From positions 33,509,501 through 33,573,500 of the forward strand of contig NC_059385.1 of NCBI RefSeq assembly GCF_019703515.2: a stretch of 64,000 nucleotides of DNA, given 5' to 3'. This stretch comes from Myxocyprinus asiaticus (taxonomy: Eukaryota; Chordata; Actinopteri; Cypriniformes; Catostomidae). The notes under the pieces are model-generated. The model saw only the letters and a list, made by a program, of their open reading frames with translations. It did no database searches and was not told where the DNA came from. This document shows, one piece after another, positions 11,205 through 22,627 of the stretch. The stretch's first letter is position 1. Each line of letters opens with the position of its first letter. The position numbers and the translations under genes were made by a program.

Positions 11205-11665
11205 AGGGATGTCCCGACACTGGTATCGGAATCGGGTCCAAAACTGGGCTCACGAACTTGTACTCCTAAAAAGGCTCAGATACCAAAAACCCATACCATC
11301 TGACGTATGAATGTAATGACAAAAAAATGGTCAATGGTATGTTGAAAATTACTGATAATTGTTCTGTTTTCATTTAATAAAAGTTTTATGAAATTAATTT
11401 TAATCACCCTTTAATGATAACATTGAATTAAACTGCTAAATATGGAATTTGTCAAAGAAATAAAAAAATAAATTGTAATGGATTTCATAGGGCCATACGT
11501 GTTAACATACAGAGATGCTTTTTGTCATGAAAAATAATCTTTCCCTTAAATATGCATTTTTTTTTTTTTTTTTTTTTTTTAAGAAAACATTTTTTAGCGT
11601 ATTGGCGAGTACTGAAAAGGAAGTATCGGTACTCGTTCTCCAAAAAATTTATCGGGCCATCCCTA
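11205..11665. mobile_element. hAT-type MITE nested in the Kolobok-like element
   Basis: The ends AGGGATGTCCCGACAC and ATCGGGCCATCCCTA are inverted copies. The flanks TTAAAATT (11197-11204) and GTAAAATT (11666-11673) give an 8-bp target duplication matching at 7 positions, as expected for hAT. No transposase is encoded; a poly(T) run lies near its right end. Confidence 0.8.
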
Positions 11666-12308
11666 GTAAAATTTTGTTTATTGTTTTATTGAAAAGCCCA
11701 GCTGAACTCCATATGTATTAAATATGATACAACAGGCTTTCAATCACCATTCCAATCCATTCATGTCACAAAAAAAATCACAGAGCTTTAAAAATTCTGA
11801 CATATGCTCTTTATAAGATATATTCAAAGTTTGAACTAATATTTCTGTGTATTTTCATATATGCAGCCTGCTCTGTCATTATAAATATCTCATTATTTTA
11901 CATTACAAGCAATTATGATGTCAAGTTCCTTAGACCCAGTGAATAAAGTTTTACAATTTCCCTTTTTTAAAATGTCAATATAGTGTTTGGTGCATAAAAT
12001 ACGTATGATAAAAGTTGTTTATTAGAAAAATTTTATTTTATTCATATTGTATTTGATGTACTGAATTGAACATTGATACATTTCAGTCCATATTTATAGA
12101 CCAAGGAGAGGAAGTTATGGCCAAACTCTCAAACATTTGGTATCTATGAAAAGCCCAGGGAGTCCTCTGATAATACACCAAGATTTACCACTGTAGCATG
12201 TATAGGCTAAGAAAAACTTAAATAACAAATGCCTAAACCAAAAAATTAATTGTTGGGCCTCAGGAGGATTAGTATCAAATATGATAGTGTTTTCTTTTAT
12301 TATTTATT

Positions 12309-12313
12309 TTATA

Positions 12314-12375
<62 letters not shown>
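12309..12375. repeat. (TA)n microsatellite
   Basis: About 33 TA units with one GT interruption. Confidence 0.97.
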
Positions 12376-12376
<1 letters not shown>

Positions 12377-12583
12377 CTGTTTAATGTAAACAAAAAAAAA
12401 TAATTCAGTCTTTACAGGGTTAAAAAAAAAAATTCATTAACAAGGTAAAACATCAAATAATATTGTTGTTGTGCTTTCAACATAGCACAGGGTGAATCGA
12501 CTTTACAGATTACTCCTTTTTGCTTCTGTTAGCATTTTCCATACTGTCCCAACTTTTTCCACAAAAAAAAAAAGGGGGGTTGT

Positions 12584-13139
12584 ATAAAATATTTCCTAAA
12601 TTCTGTGTGAATAGGTGAAATGTAAAGTATTGTTAAGTGCATAATGCTGCATTGCAGTAATTAAGTTAATAATTCAATTGATGTTTTGGAAATAAGCTGT
12701 CGTGTGAAATTGCCCATTTTTTTTAGCATATCATTTTTATTGTTTGTTTTTGTTTTTTTCTTTTAATCTGCTTTTCTAAATGGGTCAGTGTTTTCCAGTA
12801 TGTTCAGTGGTAAGTGTTAATCACATTATATCCTGTGTAATTAGTGTTTGTTGTTTTATTTAGTCTCTGTTCCCCAAAGCTTTTTTAGTAGTGACATCTA
12901 GTTAGTTTTAAGGGCTTATTTTTGACCCTTACGAAATTTCAATCCACTTGGATCTCCCCCATAATATTAGAACAGTAAAAGAAACTCTTTGGAGTTCTAA
13001 TGCTTTTAAAAGTATGTATTTACCCATAATAAACTTTTCATCTTTTAAAATATATGGAATAATCAGTCCAATATAAGATATTGGTTTGTTCCATACACTC
13101 ACAGAAGGAATAGTAACACATATTGCAGATGTCCCATTG

Positions 13140-13226
<87 letters not shown>

Positions 13227-13942
13227 TGTTATATTTTTATTAATTGCTCAAAAATGATCTCACCTTTTATTCATTCTAAAACATGAAAACCTAATAATCT
13301 GAACATTGAATAATTACCTCATACTGTTGTGTCATTGGCTTCTTTAACTCTTATGTGTGTTTTATAGCTAATAGGCATTTATTTATTTTTTAATTTTATT
13401 TTTACAATATTAGCTAATTTATCTGGGTGTGAAGTGGGACAGATACTATGCTGATAATCACACCTTTGGCTGCACATTCTATATTAATGCACCAGGTTTC
13501 TGACAACAGGCATTGTAAACAGCCTACAGTGAGGTTAATTGACACTTTTACTTTGCAGCAGAGTTGTTTATTCTGGTCATTAATAATACATTTAACTATT
13601 TATTGAACATTGGTGTCTTATCATATTTATGTTGCTGCCGTTTATTAAAGCAATAAGCTGAAGTTGTGATTTAATTTTAAGAACACTCTTTACCTGTGGT
13701 AAGGTCACTAACACATTGCCTCTTGTGTCTTATTTCTTTATTAAAAGACAAAAAATATTATATGCAGGCATTATGTCCCAAAGTGAATGATTAAGTGGAA
13801 CAAATCATGATTATAGTGTGTCACTAATTGCATCTGAGCAATGTAAATATTTGTACAAAGTAGGTAGAATATCACTTCCGCTTCAAACTCATTGTGGCTG
13901 AATGATGTTTTTGGTAGGGTGAGATTTTTGTATGGTTGAGTT
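12584..13942. other. Intronic AT-rich stretch
   Basis: Apart from a (TA)n tract at 13143-13223 it shows no exon with supported splice sites, no RNA gene and no complete element. Confidence 0.45.
13143..13223. repeat. (TA)n microsatellite
   Basis: About 40 uninterrupted TA units. Confidence 0.97.
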
Positions 13943-14454
13943 AAGCCCAAAATATACTTTAGTATTGATGTGAATGCTTAGCTTCTGTGTACAGTTGAAT
14001 GCTAGCCTTTCAAAGTATACTTCATTTGACTGCACGCATACACAGGTGCATGCACGCTATGACTGCTATGAGATATTGGACTATTTCTCTTCAGGAGTTT
14101 AGACCAATAAAAATGTCTTTATATTCCTTCAGACTCGAGGTACACAAATGCAGGTATCTCCTGACCCATGCTCTTGACGTGCACATCCACTGTTGTTGTT
14201 TCCGACTTTGTCTCCTGTTGTTTACCAGCGATGACATCTTCTGATGCTTCTTTGTGACAGCAACATTTCAGTTGTGAGTGTTGCCACCTTGTGGACTCAC
14301 TAATTAGTGCAAAAAATGTCTTGCGCACACAGAGTTCGGAGTATACGCGGTTAGAAAAATCGGGCCGCACGTGTTAAGTGCTCGAACTTTTTCGTCATGC
14401 GTTCTGTACGCATACACCTAGCGTTAGCATCTGACTGAATTATACTTTGGGCTT
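13943..14454. mobile_element. MITE ~510 bp just upstream of exon B
   Basis: The ends AAGCCCAAAATATACTTTAG and (inverted) AAGCCCAAAGTATAATTCAG match at most positions, and the similarity extends inward with gaps. The interior is more GC-rich and has no transposase. It ends 200 bp before exon B. No clear target duplication was defined. Confidence 0.7.
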
Positions 14455-14654
14455 TATTCTTTGTGTGACCATCTGCCTCCATTCTGGCCACCTCAAACTC
14501 ATGTTTGATGGTGTTGTTGCTTGATTTTATTTTCTACGGAAATGGAACACCATGTCACTGCAATGAATCCAAGATTATTATTTAAAGATCATGCCAAATG
14601 AGTATTTACAGCCACAGTTTTTCTTCTTTTCTGATATTATATTTTTTATTGAAG

Positions 14655-14798
14655 GTTTTGAGTTGTACTCCATGGTTCCTTCAATCTGCCCATTGGAAAC
14701 CCTCCATAATTCCCTGTCTCTCAAACAAGTAGATGACTTCCTCGCCTCCATAGCCATATCCCATGATGCAATCCTGGACATATCTGCATCTTCTCCAG
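14655..14798 (+). CDS. Candidate internal exon B of an unidentified gene
   Basis: The exon is preceded by a T-rich tract ending GAAG and followed by GTACAC. It is 144 nt, so it preserves phase 1. With the G carried from exon A it reads [19 protein letters not shown], then [15 protein letters not shown] and ends near DISASSP plus one base. The composition and codon pattern are those of a conserved protein, and the frame is closed by neither side. The frame stays open into both downstream candidates (15298 and 17636). I do not recognise the protein. Of the exons here this one has the strongest coding look. Confidence 0.6.
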
Positions 14799-15297
14799 GT
14801 ACACTAACTGGCAATCTGCGTACATGTAAAAAAAAACTAAAAAAAAAAACTTCAACTTGAAAAAGCATGTGTCCGTGCTACTGCTATTTTAGCATAAATG
14901 GCCAAGCAATGATGGTGAAATGCAAAAAGCATTAAGTAACTAAAAAAATTAGCTTTGAATAATCATGATAAATAACTGAAATGACAACAAATACAACAAC
15001 AACAACATAAATAAAAGCATGGTAACACTGTAATTTGCATAATTTATTCATGGTGCGGTGTAAACTGGGAATCCGTGATTGAACATAATGTGCGTAGTTC
15101 TCTTAAATTTAAAATTTAATAACTTATAAAAAGTTTACAAAAACATTAATAATTGAGTTCTCAAGATCAATCCAGGGCAGTTATTCTACATTTTAAGTTA
15201 TAATAACAAAAGCTAAGACTACACTGTAAAAACGATTTTGCCTATAAGTATGCAGTATGCATCTGTTTTAACCTGTATTTATTTGTGTAACCCTCAG

Positions 15298-15437
15298 CTG
15301 CGACTACAAAGAAGGCTTCTTTAAACATGTACACTCCAGCAAAGGTTTTGCCCTGCAAATTCACCCAGTCTCTTGGCAAGAAGACGCCAACATGCTCACC
15401 AGAGTGGAGCACATCAGGCATGTTCAGTACGTTATAA
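15298..15437 (+). CDS. Candidate alternative last exon C
   Basis: Preceded by TGTAACCCTCAG. In the phase left by exon B it reads AATTKKASLNMYTPAKVLPC and continues to TSGMFSTL, where TAA stops it at 15435-15437. Another option is a shorter 47-nt exon ending before GTTTTG, which would change the phase of the final exon at 17636. A different frame of the same segment also stays open for about 90 codons, so the coding evidence is ambiguous. Confidence 0.35.
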
Positions 15438-15845
15438 GCACCAACAAGTTCTTTGCATCAACAAATGCTACACTGGACATGCTGTTATATGCGCTACTAG
15501 CTAAAAGTATGGACATAATTATGTTCTTCATGTTTGTCAAATCTTTTGATCTAAAACTTTGTACTTAAATGCTTGAAATTACTTCTGTAGACACAACTAA
15601 TATATTTTTGTTTTATTTTTATTAGTGATATTCATGAAGGAAAAGCAGCCAACAAGTGTCAAACATACATGGGAACACCTTGTATGTTACAGTACTGTTT
15701 AAGAAGCATACTAGAATGCACCACATGAAGTTGGTTAAGAGAATGCCCAGAGTATGCTGAGTGGTAATCTCAGCAAAAGGTGGCTAATTTGAAGAAGTTT
15801 GATTATAAGAGTTTTGATTTGTTGAACATTCTTTGTGGTCACTAC

Positions 15846-16122
15846 CAGTGTTGGGTGTAATCTGATTACAAAGTAATTAGTTACTGAAATCAAATTACAG
15901 TTAAAAATAGTGTATATAACATTTGTACATTCTTGTAATCAGATTTCAGTTACTGAATTTAAATTAATTTAATTACTTTTACGTGCATTACTAAGTTTAC
16001 TCATATTTCTAAAATAATATTATTTATGTAGAATACATTAAGATATTAATTACCAAAAAATTAAAAAAGTAATCAGTAATGTATAGTTAAAATATTTTTA
16101 TAAAGTAATTTACCCAACACTG
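15846..16122. mobile_element. hAT-type MITE
   Basis: The ends CAGTGTTGGGTGTAA and TTACCCAACACTG are inverted. The flanks GTCACTAC and GTCACAAA give an 8-bp duplication with two mismatches. The interior is AT-rich with repeated GTAAT motifs. CAGTGTTGGG is the terminus of a very common fish hAT MITE. Confidence 0.85.
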
Positions 16123-16357
16123 GTCACAAATTATTTCCCATTATTCCTGTGTGCTGTTTCATAGTTTTGGTGATTTCACTGTTATTCAAAAAATTTGGAA
16201 AATAGTAATAATAAAGAATGAGGTGTCCAAGCTCTTGACTGGTAGCGTTTATAATTAATACATGTAATAATGTCAGTTGCAATCAAAAGTCATAAAATGC
16301 TGTCATAATATTTTGCAATGTAATATGGACATGTTCACTTGTGATTCCAGATTATTA

Positions 16358-16975
16358 CAGAGTTCCCACAGTCATGGAAAACCTGAAAATATCAGGGAGT
16401 TTTCAGATTGTCTTTTCAAACCTGGAAAATTAATAATTTTAAAAGTCATGGACATTTTATACACAGTAGTGAAAATAATTTCTTCTAGTTATGCTTTGCT
16501 CTAAAATATTCCAGCAGCTTGATTTTGCAGTAACACTTTACAAAAATGTCCTTGACACTTATATTTGTTAAAGCATTTGGTATCATGAACAAACAATGAA
16601 CAACAACAACACTTTTTAAATATTGGTTAATATTAATTTCTAATTATACTATTGCTCATTGTTAGTTCATAAGAATGAACATTAAAAAAGATTAATAAAT
16701 GCTGTAAAGGTTTTGTTCTTTTTTAATTTGTTCGTTATTTATTATTATATGTTAACTGATGTGTTAATCTATACAACCTTATTGTGTTAATGATGTTGCA
16801 GGTTTAGTAGAACTTGCCCGCAAGCTATAGCAATGTCTGATATTAGAAGGAATTGTTCAGAGTTACTTTTCAATTAATCTGTGGAAACGATTCACAAATC
16901 AGTCTGAATGCTTGATTATCCAAGTAACTGCAAAGGTTATAGAACATTCATTGGTTAAAAACTGTGGGAACCCTG
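16358..16975. mobile_element. MITE ~618 bp
   Basis: The ends CAGAGTTCCCACAG and CTGTGGGAACCCTG are inverted with one mismatch, flanked by TTATTA on both sides. It belongs to a fish family that starts like CCCACGGTCATGGAAAACCTG. No protein is encoded. Confidence 0.75.
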
Positions 16976-17635
16976 TTATTACCAACATTGTCTTATGATG
17001 AACTCTGCGTTTCTTTGCGGTTTCCTGGTGAAATTACACTAGAGGCACCAGAACAACTGTGCATTTTTTTCACTTTCACACAAATCATGACTGCAACTGC
17101 TGATTATGACTTTATAAACACTTATTCTTTGCACTGTTACTCACACACTGCCATGTTATGATATCATAACACTTTAACAATTACACATCATTTTAAAAAC
17201 AAAATGATGTTGCTTCAGAAAATTGGCTTTTCATTTTGCTATTTGTTTTTGGACACTATCAGTTAGGTTTAGGTGTTGGTTTTGGGGTAAGAATGTCTGT
17301 TTTGTTTAACTCTCATTTGCTTTTAGAACACTATTGGCTAGGTTAAAGTTTTAGGTTGGGGAGGTTTGTTTTACTTATTAAAACCTTGTCTGATTAGGAC
17401 ACCATTTTACTCGCTTTTGGCGCCCCCTGCTTGACATTTCACTTGGAAACTGCAGCAAAACGTAAAAAGGCACATCATTTTGGTTTGCAGAATTGTTGCC
17501 ACGGTCATGTAATGTTCATGAGATCAGGCTGGTTATTCCTCAGAAATCAACAATTTGATAAAAGACAAGACACATTTGCCCTTCCACATCCAGTGTCATT
17601 TTGTGGTTTTTAACTTGTGTATATTTTTACTTTAG
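16976..17635. other. Intronic stretch before the last exon
   Basis: Two similar segments with GTTAGGTTTAGG- or GGTTAAAGTTTTAGG-like text (about 17261 and 17340) suggest a decayed duplication. Otherwise nothing was recognised. Confidence 0.4.
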
Positions 17636-17934
17636 ATCAAGATGGTTTTCCAGCTAGACAACCCAGAGCAGTTGCAGAAGATGTTCCAGAGCATGGTGCT
17701 AGTGATGGAAAAACCTCACTTCTGAGCTCCGAGACAAAGCCGTCCAACCCTGCTCCAAACATCTGTATCACTACACCACCTCAATCTCATGACTGCTCCA
17801 TTAAAACCCAACAACAATCCAGTGACCCAACAGATTATTATTATGCTCAGGAAACACAAAGTGGACTAAATTCACAACACTCCCCCAACCAGAACACAAT
17901 TACAGACACGGCTATCAAGCCGAGGACTGCTTAG
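17636..17934 (+). CDS. Candidate last coding exon D of the unidentified gene
   Basis: The acceptor is a pyrimidine/AT tract ending TTTTTACTTTAG. With the G carried from exon B the frame reads DQDGFPARQPRAVAEDVPEH and stays open for about 100 codons to TAG at 17932-17934. The tail is rich in Ser, Thr, Gln, Pro and Asn, so it would be disordered. If the 47-nt version of exon C is included, the phase changes and the frame instead reads KMVFQLDNPEQLQKMFQ and stops within 30 codons. Both could be real isoforms. An ATTAAA at 18116-18121 could serve as polyadenylation signal. The gene is not identified. Confidence 0.5.
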
Positions 17935-18115
17935 GTACTGCACCACAATCTACGGTCAAATATCATGGACAGTTAATACATATATAAATAAGAACCAATG
18001 AGGGATTGCTTCATAGAGCAAGTTACAGGCCAAATTTAATTGCTTTTACTGATTCAGTCATCTCATTTCATGAATGGCCGATGTGTAAACGTGGGACACC
18101 AAAAGATATCATATA

Positions 18116-18121
18116 ATTAAA
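18116..18121 (+). promoter_or_regulatory. Possible polyadenylation signal ATTAAA
   Basis: The commonest variant hexamer, about 180 nt after the stop codon of exon D. No downstream GU-rich element was verified. The rest of 17935-18684 shows nothing else. Confidence 0.3.
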
Positions 18122-19354
18122 AGCTGTGGCTGATTTAGCTTTTTCATTCACCTGAATGTTTCACAAGAATATGTTATTTGTATGTTGTATATTTAAATGT
18201 CAAAATGTAAGTTTGATGCATAGAACTTGTCATGAATGCACATAGTTGCTGCAGCTAATTTTATTATTATCTTTTGTTAATTGAATGAATGAGGGCCTCA
18301 TCAAACAAGGTCCAACGTGAAATTTCATTGTTTAAAATCATCTCTTGTCATACATATATGTAATTACAATCAGAATTCGCACTTTGGTTCCCTTGACTGT
18401 TATTGTAATTCTCCTATCCCACGTTTATATGCTGAGACAATTATAAGTAGGACATTTGTTGGTCCCCCAAAAAGTGTAAACTGGCTCTGTAGCACTTTCA
18501 AAACATTGCTCTGTTTGTTTGAGCATTCCGACCAGCAAAACTGGCTCAACCAATGTTTGGGCTGGGACCATCTGTTCAAATTGTATTAGAAAATAGAATT
18601 TTAAGAGTAATTACATTCATTAAATAGTCCTACAGTGGATTAGATTTTCTGGCTTCTGACCCTAATCATGTGACATGGTCTGGATAGTGGTCAGCCGATA
18701 TGGGTTTGTTAATGGCCGATACAATGTCGATATGTCACAATTTAATATAGAAATTAACGTAAACATAAAATTGCTAAAAAAAAATGAATAAACTCTTACT
18801 TCACTATATTTACTCAATTTTACACAAAACTTTAACTTTGTAAAAAATTATCTTTAAAAAAAATAAGATTGTATTTTAAATTATAGATAGCATTTTTTCT
18901 GATTTCTATTTAGTCATAAAATTTTAGTAAGTTATTTCTGCTTGAAGAAATTGTAAATATAATAGGAAGAAGGAAATAACAGTACACACAGTAGTCCAGC
19001 AGCCATGGATGGCATATGTGCATTAGCAGTCACATTTTCTCACAAAAGACAGAATCAAACCAATTGTACATACTGTACACAGTGAATTTGACATTTACTC
19101 AGCGCACGTGAAGGGCTTTTACTTTGAAGTTGCACTCACGCTCGTGCACATCTAGTGAGAGCAGCAGCAATCTACTGAGAGTTTAAACGGCCTGGATCGC
19201 CTGCTTGGATTGTTACGGGCTGACTGTCATGATTTGTGACTTATTAGAGGAACTTTTCAGGATCCTGATCCTGAAGTTTTGATTCTGGCTGATGGAATTT
19301 GCGCTTCAGAGGAAGATATTAGATGAGCACTCGACAAGAAAAGGTTGGATTTTC

Positions 19355-19700
19355 GTGATGTTCGTGAATTACATTTGTTTAAACAAGATATCCACATATT
19401 TGCAGATGGTATATGATAGAAGTTTTATTGATTTGCCTTCTTATCATTAGACAAGAAAGTTAAAGGTTACAGGGAACTGCTGAGGAGAGGCTGATCAAAA
19501 CGCTTTAGAGAAAGAAATATGAGCGCTCCACAGGATGCTGGATTTGCTCAAGTTTTGTGAGGTTTGTGTATTACATCTGTTTAAACAAGGTATCCACAGA
19601 CGGTATACGACATTAGTTTTATTGATATTTGCCTTTTTAATCATTAGACAAGACCGTTAAGAGAAACGGAACTGTTGAGGAGAGGGAGAGAATAAAACAG
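19355..19700 (+). repeat. Two ~202-bp tandem repeats in the LINE 5' region
   Basis: TTTAAACAAGATATCCACA at about 19378 recurs as TTTAAACAAGGTATCCACA at about 19580. Both are followed by GTTTTATTGAT, ATTAGACAAGA and GAGGAGAGG in the same order. The layout resembles the promoter monomers at the 5' ends of some L1-type LINEs. Confidence 0.8.
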
Positions 19701-20056
19701 TCGAAGCACTTTAACATTTTGAGCTCAAACGCATCTATCACGGCTCTGAATTGTGGACTGTTTAAATCAGACTGTGTTGCACACTGGTCTATTGTTGTAG
19801 AACCACAATGGCACATAACAACAAAACAAACTGTGATTGGTCATTTACATGTCTCAGTTCACACACAAGCAGGTGATTCTTGGACCCCTCATGGCCTTAA
19901 GAAACGAATTGGCCAGGGGGTTCCGGGGACGCCATGCGAGAAGCAGACGTGTGAGACACAAGCTCTGCGAACTTTGCTAGTTTTTAAAATTATTTTCATG
20001 TTATAATCTGGTGAGATTCAATACACCCAATTACATACATGCTCTTTGAGGTAAAC

Positions 20057-20900
20057 ATGGCAAAGAAGTCAAAATCCTCAGACTCTGGAGACATTAAAAG
20101 ACACGTGTTCAAGCTGAGGCCTCTGGCGGGACTGCGAGACAGGGACTCGATTTGGACGGCACGTCAGTAGATGAAATTCAGCATCAACTGTCCAACATGT
20201 CGGTAATGCTGACAAAGGTTGTTGCTGACTTGGAAGATCTCGCTGTAATATGTTGATCGACTACGGCGATGGAAACAAAATTCTCTGAGCTGTTTACAAG
20301 AGTGACAGAAGTTGAAAAACGAATCGATTATCTTGAGTCATCGGAAAGGGAATTATCCGCTAATCCGCCCACATTCAAAACAGATTTGGAATTAATTTAG
20401 GAAAAACTGGAATATTTTGCAAATATGAGCTGAAGGAATAACATACAAATTGTTGGAATTCCTAAGCATGAAGAGGGCAGAGATATGGTGAAATTCCTGG
20501 ACGAGCTCTTCCCAAGTCTGCTCGACATAACAGGCCACAAGCTGGAAATCGAGCGAGCTCACAGAGTCCCTGCTCACAGATCTGCTGAGGGGAAAAAGGC
20601 CCCGATCGATTTTGGCAAAATTTCTGAGATCATCCGATAAAGATCTGGTGTTGCGCCAGGCGAGGAGCAAAGGAAAGCTTTCTTGGAAGAACCATAATAT
20701 TTTCTTGTTCCCAGACTTTGCGAATTCGACGAGAGAAACGCAATCGGTTCAAGGAATGTAAAACTCTTACACCAGCAGAAGATCACTTTTGCAATGATGT
20801 TCCCGGCCAAACTAAGAATAGAAACGAAGAATGGTCGCAAAGTATTTACATGTCCAAAACAGGCTCTCTCTTTCATAAATACATTGGAGTGAGTAAGCCA
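20057..20900 (+). pseudogene. LINE ORF1 relic (copy A)
   Basis: ATG at 20057 opens MAKKSKSSDSGDIKRHVFKL, followed by several stops. In other frames the RNA-binding part continues with NNIQIVGIPKHEEGRD, ITGHKLEIERAHRVPA and FLFPDFANSTREK, typical of the coiled-coil plus RRM-type ORF1 protein of L1/Tx1-like LINEs. It is not translatable as one protein. Confidence 0.75.
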
Positions 20901-21892
20901 TTTGATGTTTCTTATATTAGTGGACTGACTCGCGGTTCAGGAACTCTATTATCTGAGGAAGCTGGGTGCCATTTTTGTTTCTTTTTACACTGGCTCTGCC
21001 TAGCGGCTGGAGTTTGTTTTGTGGCATGACTCCAAGAAACTTTTCCATTGACAGAAGATATTTTTTACACTGAAGTTTCCGGCCAGATCGAGAATTGACA
21101 CTTTGGATGACCACAAAATATCTACATGCTCACATAAAGGACGTCTTTTATAAATTTGACGGGCTGAGTAAGTTATGGTGTATTTTTATTTATTTATTTA
21201 TTTATTTTTTTCAGCCTCCAAGTTAGTTTGGCTCTTGATCATCTGAGGAACCGGGATGCCGGTTTTGTTTTTCGTGCTGGCTCCGCCTAGCGGCTGGAGC
21301 TTGTTCTGTTGAATATCACTCCTTTGGAACAGCTGTGGATAAATCTGTTTGTCCTTTGTGCTTATTCCTCCTGCTGGCTGGAGTCTGTTTTGTTGAGTAT
21401 TTTTACAGGACATTGGAATGATTGTCATCCACTGAACTCATAACAGCTGGCTCACTGAACAATTGCTTGTCTGTCCGAGGAAACTGAATGGTTTTATATC
21501 AGCTGGAGTTTATTTTGTGGAGGAACACACCTTTCAGATGGTTCTGTGAATGAGTCTACATGTTTTTTCTGTTATTCTGCCTGTTGGCTGGGGTCTGTTT
21601 TACAAAGTATTTTCTGTTATGTAATTTTGCCTTACAAAATTTGTATAGAAGCACCGGACTTGAGCAATCCGATGGCAAAGTTGTCGCGGGGGCTCTCGTA
21701 GGCGTACATGGACTCTTTGAGTTTTAAGGGATTGACGCCGGTGTCGTGCGTGGGGTTAATGCGCACCTTTTTCTTTTTTCTGTTTGTTTTGATCAGGAGG
21801 AAGTTCAGGGTTTGATTGTTACATTAATGGGGAATGTGGTCTGTGTAATCTTGTTTTTTACACACAATTTATTTATTTTTATTATATCAATA

Positions 21893-22541
21893 TGTCAAAT
21901 GTTAATATGAATAAGTTGTCTCTCTCCACATGGAATGTGAATGGGTTGGGGCACCCCATGGTCAGTAGCGAATGAACAATCTCCAGTCGCTGCCATCTCA
22001 CTTGACGCCGAAAAGGCATTTGATATGGTAGAATGGAATTCTCTTTTTAAGGTTTTGGAAATATACGGGTTCGGGAGTACGTTTATTGGATGGATTAAGT
22101 TACTTTATAGACAGCCAGTAGCGGCGATACAAACAAATGGACTAATTTCAGATTATTTTACTTTGGATAGGGGCACCCGGCAGGGTGTTCTGTCTTGCCC
22201 TGGAACCATTAGCAACCATGATAAGAAAGGAGGATGATTTTCCAGGGGTGGTGGCGGGAGGTATGGCGCATAAACTCTTGCTTTACGCAGAATATATTCT
22301 ATTAGTTATCTCTGACCCCAGTAGATCTATGCCTTGCCTCCACAGATTTATTAATTCCTTTTCTAAGTTTTCAGGATATAGAGTCAATTGGTCTAAATCC
22401 GAAGCTTTTATTCAACGTACGCTGTCAAGTACGTTTTTTATTTACGAATTTTATTCAGTACGCTGTCAAGGTTTTGACAGCGTACTACCCAGAAACGGCT
22501 TTCCAGCCGGGAGCTTTCCAGTGGCCCAAATAGGGCATTAA
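21893..22541 (+). pseudogene. LINE ORF2, start and RT palm fragments (copy A)
   Basis: ORF2 starts near 21893 and quickly reaches WNVNGLGHP, the first box of the endonuclease. The endonuclease and the N-terminal half of RT are then deleted. From 21965 the frame gives SLDAEKAFDMVEWN and DRGTRQG, RT motifs A and B. After a frameshift, LLYAEYILLV stands where the catalytic YADD box should be, so the catalytic Asp pair is lost. The polymerase is therefore inactive on two counts, deletion and active-site mutation. Confidence 0.8.
22457..22486. repeat. Perfect 13-bp inverted repeat with 4-nt loop
   Basis: AGTACGCTGTCAA, loop GGTT, TTGACAGCGTACT. A further direct copy of TACGCTGTCAAG lies about 40 bp upstream. 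The sequence replaces normal ORF2 coding sequence at this point. Confidence 0.9.
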
Positions 22542-22627
22542 GTATTTGAGTATTTTATTTCCAGCAAATTTGTTTGATTTAGTTAAGAGTTAACTTTGAC
22601 CCCTTAATAAAACGGTTTTCGAGTGAT

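Larger units (their letters stand above)
10380..12583 (-). mobile_element. Kolobok-like DNA transposon relic with a nested insertion
   Basis: The left end (about 10381-10440) and right end (about 12510-12582) are inverted copies of a fish element whose terminus reads like CCACAATTCCGAA...GGTACAGTATGGAAAATGC. The right end, reverse-complemented, gives GTTGGGACAGTATGGAAAATG. Next to the left end, 10575-10760 matches internal sequence I associate with the same abundant teleost family. A hAT-type MITE (11205-11665) and a (TA)n tract (12309-12375) lie inside. The superfamily name is from memory and is less certain than the paired termini. Confidence 0.6.
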
